Positions 32,700 through 43,428 of a stretch of DNA of 64,000 nt are shown in pieces. The notes under the pieces were generated by a model. The model saw only the letters and a program-made list of their open reading frames with translations, had not been told where the DNA came from and did not search any database. This stretch comes from Pomphorhynchus laevis (taxonomy: Eukaryota > Acanthocephala > Palaeacanthocephala > Echinorhynchida > Pomphorhynchidae). The stretch covers positions 1-64,000 of the forward strand of contig WNNJ02000327.1 of NCBI GenBank assembly GCA_012934845.2, read 5' to 3'. The position numbers and the translations under genes are program-made. Numbering within the stretch: position 1 is the stretch's first letter; each line of letters starts with the position of its first letter.

Positions 32700-34410
32700 T
32701 ATTTTATATAATTATATTTTTAATTAAATTATATAAACTGTTAAGATACGTTAATTAAAAAACGAAATACCGGTATTGTAATTACTTCAATAGCTTCTGC
32801 TATCACTAGGAATGTGAAAGTTTAGAGTGTTATATCTTTGTTGTTTGAGTATTTATATGTTGAATTGCCTTGTCTCACTCACAAAACAAAAAATAATAAA
32901 CTGTAAAGAAAAGAAGATATGGATGTGGAATATCTTAAACTAATGTGAAAAGAACTATTAAAGTGAAATTAAGTATCAAACAAGACAATTCAAAAATACA
33001 AAAGAATCATAAGCGTTACAAAAACGTCACAAAAAAGACGACAAGTAAAACAACAATAGGAATACGGAAGAAAATAAAGTTTTTTTATATTTAAAACTCG
33101 GGAACAAATAATAGCGAATAATAAAAAACAATTAAAAGCTATCCATGTTTTAATACCGTTAATGTATTTTTGTTAATGAAATACGTTTTTATATTTTTGG
33201 TGCAAAACGATCATTTTCAATAAAAAGTATTTCATTAATTGAAGTTAATAGGATGGTGAAAAACGTATGTTAAAGCTTTCTGATCGAATTAGTGTTGGAA
33301 AATGCGCTTTCCTGTTTGATCAAAGCTCACTGGAGTTGACAAATGACCTTGAACACAATCGAGTTAATCGTAAATTTAAGTTTTAACATAAAAACGATGT
33401 AAATTCAGAATTATCAATTATTTAAATTGTATTATTATAAATTATATAGATTCCTGCAATCCTTGTATAAGAGAAAAGTTCATTTAACTACATCAGAAAA
33501 AGATAAATTTTGAAATTTTATTTTCGTTGTTATCAAATAATGTGATAAAATTTTAATTATATAGTTTTTAATATAAAAATCTTATTTTTCTAAAACAGTC
33601 AATGATCATTCGTCCGCTCATAATTTTACTATTAATTAGATATGGTTTCAAGACAGACCATATTAGTAATCTCACACATTGATGTAAAAAAATTTATTTG
33701 CAAAGAATGGAAATACAACTGAAAAACTGTAACAAAATAGGCTTTGTACATATGCATCATAAATATTAATTACACATTTTAAAATGTGTTAGTAACAACG
33801 GCAGGTACATTTGCCTTTACTTTGAAGATTTAATAACATCAACATTTAAAACCATAACTAATTGCACTAAATTACAATATCAATTAAAGTAACAAATAAT
33901 TGGCATTTAACGTTTAAACTTTCACCTTGAATGGAGTTAATGTTCATTATACAAATCCAAATTTAAGTTTCACTAAGAATTAAATAATTTATTAAATAAA
34001 TATTAAAGAATATTAAAAAATCATATTTTGTTGTAGATACAGTTATGTAAAATAATTTATAAGAGCTTTTACGTAAAATATTTATATTGTAAATTCCAAC
34101 ATTGCATTTTTATGTTGAAATAAGTGTACACTCATTGTTGCAATTAAATTTTAATATAATTTTTAAAAAATAATAGAGTATCAATGAGAGCTTAAGCTTA
34201 TGCAAGCTTATTTTAAATTATGTCAGATTTACGTCATAAACCTACAATTTAAACTATTTTATATAATTATATTTCTAATTGAATTATATAAACTGTTAAG
34301 AAACGTTAATTGCAAAAGCGAAATATTTAATTGTAAGACCGTTACAAAATTTACGATTGAAATTTTGATGATTTTATTCAGCAAGTTATTTTAATCCTAT
34401 CTATAAACTA
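32700..34410. other. AT-rich DNA without recognised gene
   Basis: 34199..34320 (tgcaagcttattttaaatta...) repeats 32643..32760, a dispersed or duplicated unit of about 120 bp. Nothing else is recognised. Confidence 0.5.
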
Positions 34411-34414
34411 ACAG

Positions 34415-34760
34415 CATTACGCTACATTCCAGTATTGGTGGACCTCATCAGTTACTGATTCAATACCATCGTTTTGATCCATTTAATGTTGACTGATGAT
34501 CACTCGACTCGTCTGCTTTTATTGACAATTAGATTGATCAAAATATTTCGTCTTACATTGTGTTTAATTGAAATTATTTCTGATTTCGAATTAAATCAGC
34601 GATGATAAGGGAAGGTGTTACCTTCATGTGAAAACCTACTTATTTCCCCTTATTCAATACGTAAATTTGACGTTTTGATATTTTTAATGTTGGCTGACGA
34701 TCACACGACTTGTCTGCATTATTTACAATTTGATTGAATGAAATGTGCAACGTGTGTGTC
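34415..34760 (-). repeat. Dispersed repeat B, copy 1
   Basis: The minus strand matches 42715..42960: gtaggttttca, cgctgatttaatt, aatttcaattaaa, then ctgatgaggtccacc and atgtagcg near the 3' end. An internal partial duplication repeats ttaatgttg.ctga.gatcac at 34480..34510 and 34690..34715. The 3' end resembles the inner arm of the palindrome at 25151..25338. No coding capacity. Confidence 0.65.
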
Positions 34761-34779
34761 TAAAAGATATCGCAAAGGC

Positions 34780-36670
34780 CGTAACAAATATGTGAAGTGA
34801 TCACATGATTTGTGACATGAAGATGTGGCAGCGATATAAAAGAAAAACGACGTGTGGTTGTTTTTTAGCTATAGAAAATAGTAACCTTTATTTTCTTTTA
34901 TTATATATAAAGCTTTTCTTTTTACATTTTGCAAATTTAATTTAAGTAACGGTGATTTAATTTTTAGATAAACATTATTTTTGTGGTAGATATGTTTGTC
35001 CCAATTTTTGTCCACATCGTAATAATAGCGAAAACATTAATTATTATATATGATTTCTTATAATTTCTAATATTTGTAATACTAAAGTTGTTTTTAAAGA
35101 ATCCCTCATATTCCATTAAATGTTTGTTTAAATTTTCCATACTCGAAAGAATTACATCCTAAATTTATGTCACAAAGAAACTTTCAACTTAATTTCAAAT
35201 TACTAATCGGAAAAAGCAAATAACTCTGATTTTTTAGTTCAGAATATAATCAAACCGTATACACTTGTTACACACCCTTCTTTCTATATATTTCAAAGTT
35301 GCAATTTAATAGATAGCTACATGACAATATAATACATTTGTGTGAATATATTCATATACATCGCCTGAGATCACCTTCGAGTAAATTTAATGTCTTGGCT
35401 TTGAAAAATTGTACGAAGAGGCCAATTGCATTGGCGAAAAATAAAGTTGTTTAAAGTTGTTTAAAATAAAGTTGTTTAAAAAATAAAGTTGATCTTTATT
35501 CTCGAGAATAAAGAAAAGACATAATTAAATTTGCTCCGAAGATAATGCTGTACGATATCTTAAAATATTTAAAAAGGTTCTTTACAGCGAAAATATACCA
35601 GCTTCTTTCAATGTATCTAACTTTCAGCAAATATCGTCCCAACAGATAGACCACTATCTACTAGAGCAAAATAGCATGTCAACACAATAAATAATGCCGC
35701 ATGGAACGAACAAAAGTTGAGCTGCACAGTCTCCAAGCATTTTAGCAGAACAAATTAACTTACAGACATCTCGATGTGTACACCTATGACTGAATCTGAT
35801 ATCATAAGACGTTAAAGTCGCTGTTTATAACCATAAACAGTTAAAAGCTAATACCGGGTAAATATAAAGTTACCAAAAATTTTATGTTACCACCAAACTA
35901 CTGACTTGCTTCATGTTTTATTTCTACTATGTATCTTTTTGTAATCAATGATAATGTTGATCATGTGCACCACCGGAATATTAGAAACTATTCTGAACAT
36001 TTATATCTCGCCTTTGAATTATTCAAATATTTTAAATTTAAAAATAAAAATCGTTTTAATTTTTATTGTTGGCAGAGCGCCGTTTAATTGTGAACTAATT
36101 AAATCAACAAAACGATCTGCCACAAACAATCTGACTAGGTCGGATGCCCATTTGATCAAGAATTATGTCTCTCGCTTCGAATAAGGATTTTTACATTTAT
36201 AAATAGGATAAACGTAGTTTTAATCAATTAAAAAATAAATTAACCTTTTTTTAATTGATTTGGAAATCACATGTTCAACGTATTAAATTTTATGATACAA
36301 AATTTATAATTTTTTTATTGAACTTATTAAGTTGAAATCAAAAGAGGTGTCCGATTCATTATAGCCGATTATATTCAATTCTTTATTTAAAACTACCATA
36401 AACATCAGCTATAAATATACAAATTTAATTTCTGCAAAACTACTTTGGGTCAGATCGATTTGGAAATTGATCTGACACTAACGATTTAGTCATTCACGAT
36501 GTCAATTTGGTCAAAAATCATAACTCTCGCTTCGACGTTTATTTTAATCTTCTGTTCTTTAGTATTTTCCACTAAGTGAAGTAGATGAGTTAGTAAACTA
36601 AATTTGGTAACTATTTATAGTATTGTTCTCTGATCATATAGACATTTGGGCAATATCTCTTTAATTATCT
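34780..36670. other. AT-rich DNA without recognised gene
   Basis: 36140..36180 and 36500..36535 share a diverged word ending ctctcgcttcga. Open frames such as 35948..36184 look random. Confidence 0.45.
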
Positions 36671-36674
36671 CTCT

Positions 36675-37145
36675 AATTCTTATTCTGATACATCGTCTAA
36701 TGACTTTTATTTTAAATTTCAGTTTAAAATTTAAACTTGATATAAATTATATAAAGTAAGTAATTAGTAATAAGTAATTAAAATCAAAATTTCTAAATGT
36801 CAAATTGTAAATGTAAATATCAAAATTACTAAATGTAAATGTTTGGTCGAGGAATAGGGACCAAATCCTGATTGCGTAACAGTTCCTCCTGATGACCTCT
36901 AATCCTTATGCTGATACATCGTCTATTATTTATCAGTCAATTCATAAAAATTGATTTTTATTTTCAATTTCAATTTTTTATTTTTACTTGATATAAATTA
37001 AATGAAATCTTATATAAATTTATTAAATTATTTATGATTAGTTATTATTATTTAATTGTTTATTATTTAATTATTAAATTTTTATTTATCTTTGTTTAAT
37101 TTATAAATAATTAAATATGCATAGACTCAGTTATCTGATCTGACT
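36675..37145 (+). repeat. Two PLE terminal repeats
   Basis: Two partial copies, each starting near aattcttattctgatacatc or its variant and running through the caattcataaaaattgattt word. The second ends at the atagactcagttatctgatc word. A truncated pseudoknot-like segment (36846..36900) lies between them. Confidence 0.65.
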
Positions 37146-37207
37146 TGATCTACTGACAAAAATAAATTAAAAAATCTAATTTGATGTCAAATTTATATTC
37201 CGATTAA

Positions 37208-38010
37208 TTGATAATATTTAATATTTATTCAATAAGCGAACAAATTTATCTAAATAGCCTTATTCTTAATAAAGCTAATATTGATTATAAAGAAGTTATA
37301 TATGTAGATTTGAACATTAAATTAAAACTATTATTAATTTATATCGTAGATGGAATATTTAAATTTACAAGAAACATATACAAATATGTTTCTTGTAAAT
37401 TTAAATATGCCATCAGTATGCCATAAGCATTCATGCATACTATATAATATAAAATATAATACATTAAATAATGAAATTTTAAGAATTGCAACAATTTTTA
37501 ACGTTTTTGGTTTTCTTCAAAATCATTTAAATAATTTAATAGATGCATATTTTAAACTAGATTACTATAAAAATATGATTAAACAGAAAATAGTAAATTA
37601 TATAAATCAACAACATATTGTTAAAAACAAATTTAATCTCTTTAGCGAAAAATTTTTGAGGATAAATAATAAATAATATACTTTGTATCAGAATAAGAAA
37701 CACTGTATACTCTAATTATATCAGAAAAATGCAATATTAATAATACAATTAAACAGAAAATAGTTACATTTTAAATAAACACAATATTATCAAAAATACA
37801 TTTAAAATCATTAGCGAAAAATTATTATGGCTGGATAATAAATAATATACTTTGTATTAGAATAAGTCACTTAATAATTAAATTTCGTCAGAGGAAATAC
37901 GTCATAAGCATGTATTTGTCCCCGCTATATTTTGGGTCGAGGAACAGGGCCGAAAAAACCTGATAGCCTAGCAGTTCCTCCTAATGACCTCTAATTCTTA
38001 TTCTGATACA
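37208..38010 (+). mobile_element. Naiad-type PLE RT end plus 3' region
   Basis: The plus strand encodes the RT C-terminal part (ending KFLRINNK at 37676) on the model of the 10.5-kb copy, then a decayed partial repeat of the same end (37740..37860), then a pseudoknot-like segment (37919..37980) and the start of the terminal repeat. 5' truncated fossil with several breaks. Confidence 0.7.
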
Positions 38011-39185
38011 ACGTCTGTTATTTATTAGTCAATTCATAAAAATGAAGTTTATTTTAAATTTCATTTTTAAATTTTAACTTGATATAAAAGCAATGAAAGG
38101 TAATTATCTACTAGAAAAATATTATTTGCCTTCGCATTACTAGATTTATTGTAGGTATATAGCACGGAGCAATAAGTCATTTTAAAACACGCAGATTCAA
38201 AATGAACTTCCGACGCGCAATGTCTGATAAAACATTTGACAATAAGCGCGTGTATAAATATATATCTTGTATAAAATACGTGTATCTTAAATATTATTAC
38301 TAGCATTAATAGCATTTAAGAGCGATTGTAGTTATTAACAATACAAGGTTATTACATGATATACTGTACGATAAAATGATTTATCCTCTTGATGATTCCT
38401 CTTGATGACCTCTATTCTTTATTCGAATATTTTATTTTAAATTCCAATTTTAAATTTTAACTTGATATAAATTATATAAATCTTACAATAACAACTATTT
38501 ATTATTTATAATTATTTAAATATTAAAAAACGCTTTGAGTTAATTCTCGTAATTCTGCATTTTATTCTGCGGTATATTTCGTTGCTAATAATTGTCGATG
38601 AATCACATAATGAATTCTAATTCTTTTAATTCATTAATTGACATCTAATCCTTATTCTTATACATCGTCTGTTATTAGTCAATTCATTAAAAATTGACTT
38701 TTATTTTAAATTTCAATTTTAAATTTTAACTTAATATAAAATATTTTATAACAATTGTTTACAACCGCTTCCTTATTCGGATATTATAAGTAAATTCAAA
38801 AAAATTGACTTTTATTATACATTTCAATTTCAAATTTTAACTTGATATAAATATAAATTAGTAAATGCTTTATAATTATTTTTTTATTGTAATTTTTTAG
38901 AATTATTTCTATTTTTAATTCCAACTTAGCATTTCCTCCTAATGACCTCTAATCCTTATTCTAATACAACGTCTGTTATTTATTAGTTAATTCATAAAAA
39001 TTGATTTGCATTTTTAATTTCAGTTTATAATTAATCTTGATATAAATTATAAAAAAATTTATAACAATTATTTATTATTAATTAATTTGTTATTATTTAA
39101 TTATTTAACTTTTATTTTGCATTATTTTTAATTTGCAATATAAAATACGTATACTCAGTTAGCTTATTTAATCTTAAATATCTTT
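38010..39185 (+). repeat. Cluster of solo PLE terminal repeats
   Basis: At least four partial units in the same orientation begin near 37990, 38400, 38640 and 38940, each with the tgacctctaatccttattct-type start and the aattttaacttgatataaa word. A possible fifth lies at 38770. Only the last runs to the actcagttagctta end. The 38067..38315 minus frame has no recognisable content. Confidence 0.65.
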
Positions 39186-39199
39186 ATTATTTATATGAA

Positions 39200-39820
39200 C
39201 ATAATGTTTAAGTTATCGGATCTTTATATAAATGTCATTAAGATCAAGAGTTTTAGCGATAATTTTTGCTAATTTAGATTATTCAAAGTGTCATTCTTCG
39301 CCAATGCATGTTATATGAGAAGGGTTGTAGTCCGCACTGCTTGCCCATATATTCTTTGACATGCCAGCAAAATTGAGGATTCTTTAGTATCAGCAAAAGT
39401 ACCAGCATAAAAAGGTACATATATGTGTCAGCAAAGGTACACAGCCTTCTAATGAGTCCGAGTGTACAATTGCACGGCAGTAGTGGACGAAACAATACTA
39501 ATATGTCAGGCTAAAATTTGGCATGTTGTGATACACGCTGTATGTAGTTGGATGCAATGAAGAAATGATACCGTAGATAATTTCTGTTGCGAAATCTATT
39601 TGTGTGATATAGCAAAATTGATAAATAAAAGAATCCATTAAAGGATCACCAACACCTGTTGGCGTCATTCGAAAGTTACAAAGTACAAAATAGTCAGCAT
39701 ATATTAGGACTTCTAAGGTGATTTAACAACATAGCACAGTAATTAAAAATTTATGTTACGAGATACATAAAACGATTCCTTTCTCGATTTAAGAATCAAT
39801 AGAAAATTTAGCATTATTAT
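39200..39820. other. No recognised gene
   Basis: GC-richer patch at 39290..39500 with short frames only. 39625..39660 resembles 24560..24590. Confidence 0.45.
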
Positions 39821-40079
39821 GTTTTGTTTATTTTATAATTATATTAAATACGTAGACTCAGTTATCTGATTTGATTTGTTCTACTGACATGTTATTATTG
39901 ACATGTAGACTTTGTTTTCCCGGTAATACGACCTCTGTCAGAAATAATAAACCTATGTATTATTGGTTACGACGTTATTATTATGTTTTCTTATTTTCAA
40001 ACAAGTTTGATGAATTATAAATTTAAAAAAGGAAGAAGTTTGCATCCCAAGTTATTTACACTTTAAAATACACTTATAT

Positions 40080-41022
40080 CTTTAAATAAAAGTCGATTTT
40101 TATGAATTGACTAATAAATAACAGACGTTGTATCAGAATAAGAATTAGATGTTATCAGGAGGAACTGCTATGCAATCAGGTTTCGGTCCCCATTCCTCGA
40201 CCCAACATAGCAGCGGGCCCAAACACGTGCTAATGACATATTTTTTCTGATGAAATTTGATTATCTAGTATCATATTTAAATACAAAGTATATATTTATT
40301 ATCCATCCATAAAAATTTGCAGCTAATGATTTTAAATTTATTTTTTATATTATTGTGTTGGTATATATATTTTACTATTTTCTGGTTGATGATATTTTTA
40401 TAATAACCTAGCTTAAAATATGTATCCAATAAATTATTTAAATGATTTTGAAGTAATACAATATCGTTACAAATAGTTGCAATTCTTAAAATTTCATTAT
40501 TTAATAAATTATATTTTATATTATATGGTATGCATGAATTCTCATGCAAAAATATGTTTATGGTAAATTTAAATATATATCTTAACAATATAAATTAAAA
40601 GTAGTTTTAATTGATGTTAATTTAATGTTCATATCTAGATATAAAACCTCTTTATTATTAATATTGGTTTTATTGAGAATAAGGCTACCTGGATAAATTT
40701 GTTTGATTATTGAATAAAACTTATTAGAGTTAAATACAAATATATCATCAATATATTGAAACATATATTTTATTGTTTATTGAATAAAAATTATTAGTTA
40801 AATACACGTATCTAATTATTGTACCGAAAGATATATTTCATATCTTTATATAATTTAGATTTATTTTTTAAACAGTTATGAACAAATTCATATTCTATAA
40901 AGCTTAAAAATAAGTCAGCTATAATTGGGCTACTATTACCACCCATTGGAACACCTTTTACTTGTCTAAATATAGATGTCCCTACTTTTAAATAATTTTG
41001 ATTTATCAAAATATTTAAGTCA
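40080..41022 (-). mobile_element. Naiad-type PLE, 5'-truncated
   Basis: The minus strand contains RT pieces (VKGVPMGGNSSPIIADLF, the YIDD-type box FQYIDDIFVF at about 40745, and the C-terminal basic region ending at about 40277), a pseudoknot-like segment (40160..40220) and a terminal repeat start. It is truncated at 41022, where it abuts LINE-J sequence. Fossil with several breaks. Confidence 0.75.
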
Positions 41023-41024
41023 AA

Positions 41025-41380
41025 TGATACCATTCCGCGTGAAGTTTTGTAATCATATAAGCCTGAAACGAAAGAAAGACGAAAAACACTGCTAGATACA
41101 GTTTCGTCATCACGATGACTCATCAGTGCCAGATGACTCCCTGTCATAAGGGATCTTCCCACAGGGAGGGTCCCTCCACTCTTGTGAATACCGTCTTTTA
41201 CTATTGTCATTATTCCAATGGGATCGGGATCCACCATCAAACGCCAACACGCCGCCTTCTGATTGAACCACTCAGGATATCTCACACACCTAAGTGTCCA
41301 ATTAAGAAGTACTATGGTAGGTAGTCTAGATATGAGAAGCTTCAAAAAACTTAGTCTTTGCGCTGGGGGACGACTAAAAG
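41025..41380 (-). pseudogene. LINE-J ORF2 C-terminal fragment joined to a PLE
   Basis: The minus strand reads QRLSFLKLLISRLPTIVLLN, then RYPEWFNQKAACW, matching LINE-J near 9210..9330, and continues into a C-terminal tail not seen in the 5.6-kb copy (RLMVDPDPIGIMTIVKDG). The reading frame passes without a stop into the adjacent PLE RT, so one open frame (41345..40812) covers both. This is most simply an accident of two decayed elements meeting. Confidence 0.75.
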
Positions 41381-41384
41381 ATTT

Positions 41385-42700
41385 AATTTAAATTTATTAT
41401 TTAAAACTTTACGGTTTCTTTTACAAAAGCTTATCATTAGAGAAATTTCACAACCATGAAATTACTTACAAATTTCATGTAATTACTTTACCTTCTACAC
41501 TTTAAACTGCATATGCCAATTCTTGCGAAACAGTATCATCAACCCATTCTAGAAACATTTTTTGATTTAACAGGTAATATTTTTAACAAAGCATTCCAGG
41601 CTTTTATTTAAGTGTTTGCTTATATGACTAACACCATGGATTCGTAAAAACAACATTGATAACTAAATACAATTGTAATATTTAAGTAAAACAGCCTAAA
41701 TTAGTAATCACGCTTTGATAGTTTCTTGATCTGAAGTACAGCAAGAATGTCGTATCAAGGTGAAAAATACTTCACGTAAATTTATGCCAATCTTTTAGTT
41801 CATTTGATCACAATTAAAATCATTACCCTGTACTTTGTGCAATGGTCATCAACTAACTCCACAAATACATTTAACTCTCCTAATATATAACTAACTCGTA
41901 AAATATATTTGGTTCAAATCATTACTTTAAACTTGTATTGCTTAAATCAGTTGTTTTAATTACAAGTAGTCGTTTTAACAAACAAATCCAGGTTTTAATG
42001 ATATAAAATTGATAAAACTAATTTTCAATTTCTTATTTCCTAAAATAAGCCAACATGTACTAACATGTTGTTGGCTTATGACGAAATAATACATTTCAGT
42101 ATTGATGAAAATCATTAGATGCTAATCCAATACTTATATTTCAGGCAAATTTACCTTAGATTACGAGAATTCAATTATTAAAAATCATTCGATGATTAAC
42201 GAACATTCGATCATAAACGATCATTCGATTATTATTTATCATTCGATCATTAACGATCATTTGATTATTAAAAAAATTGATTATTAACAAAAATTTAATC
42301 ACAAGGATCATCCAGGCCTGTCATCTTCAGTTTTACTAAACTTATAATTTAATTTAACCGAATTAAAGGCTATATATTTTGTAATTTTCAAATGTATTCA
42401 ATTCATTAATGATTTTAAATTAAATATGCGGTAGTAGAATAGAGACAACATAAAATTTGATAGCCTGTATACATTGAATAATTATTCTGGTGAGAGCTCA
42501 CCTTCTTGAGCCGGCAATAATAACAGTTACGACATTGTATATCGAACTTAATTAATAAATTTACAATAATTTTATTTATTATTCTAATTTGAATTTATTA
42601 CAGAATTTTCCTAATTTAAGGTTGAGAAAAAACTGTAGACGACTAGTTTGAGAAAGAAATAGGTATGTTTCCTAATTCTCTTCTAATTACCTTCAAATTT
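41385..42700. other. AT-rich DNA without recognised gene
   Basis: 42180..42300 is a degenerate tandem array of cattcgatcattaacgat-like units. 42050..42080 holds a hairpin aagccaacatg/catgttgttggctt. No coding capacity seen. Confidence 0.5.
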
Positions 42701-42714
42701 ACCTGCAAATATAG

Positions 42715-42960
42715 GTAGGTTTTCATATTGAAGGTAAATCTTCCCCTTACCAACGCTGATTTAATTTAAAATTAGAAATGATTTCAATTAAATTTGCAAA
42801 ATGTAATACGAGTCTTTTATTAAATCCAAATGCTAATAAAGCATACGAGTAGAGTGATTGTCATCTAGCATTAAAAGGACCGAAACGTGAAACGTAAGTA
42901 TTGGATCAGTAGCTGATGCGGCCCACCAACAATGAAATGTAACGAACTAATGTTGGCGTA
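42715..42960 (+). repeat. Dispersed repeat B, copy 2
   Basis: Same family as 34415..34760, less truncated at its 3' end: ggatcagtagctgatgcggc then aatgaaatgtaacgaac. Lies just beyond the 3' end of the MYPT gene. Confidence 0.65.
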
Positions 42961-43332
42961 TTTATAGGATTAAAGCAGACTGCATAATAAAATAGTAATC
43001 AAATTTTAATGGTAACAATGACTGAACTTGCTAAATATTTTCAATTTTGATAAAACTCTAATTATAACGGCATGAAAAACCACGATTTCACAGTTAAAAT
43101 CATAAACAACAGTTTGATTTAATTGTTACAAAATTAAGAATAACAATTTGACAATTCTTTAGTGTTTTATCATGTATGTATTGTGCAATTGATTCTTTGA
43201 AATTCAACGCAGTCGTTTATAGATAGGAAACCAATATACTTCGTTCAATAATACAAATAATTGACACTTATTGCTGTTGTGTTGATTTCAATGTATAAAA
43301 TTATTTAAGAATGTACTGTCCATTAGTACACA

Positions 43333-43428
43333 TCACGATTGTTGTTTTGACATTTTGCTAATCACACGAATAAGTGCGGCATTCTCGTCTTTTAGGCGAA
43401 CATTGTCCGATTTTAAAGCATCAAATTT
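43333..43428 (-). CDS. Mypt: MYPT final exon: C-terminal leucine zipper
   Basis: Encodes [20 protein letters not shown] followed by [11 protein letters not shown] and TGA (43333..43335). Human MYPT1 ends [24 protein letters not shown], so 18 residues align almost perfectly, and this identifies the gene. This segment is the leucine zipper that, in the vertebrate protein, binds cGMP-dependent protein kinase I alpha. The acceptor is ttgtag; the exon starts in phase 0 after a 46-bp intron. Confidence 0.95.
   Translation of the reverse strand, partial: [31 protein letters not shown]

Noticed and set aside
35948-36184. 78-codon hydrophobic frame
   Set aside because: Composition follows AT-rich DNA, there is no homologous motif, and part of it recurs diverged at 36440..36540.
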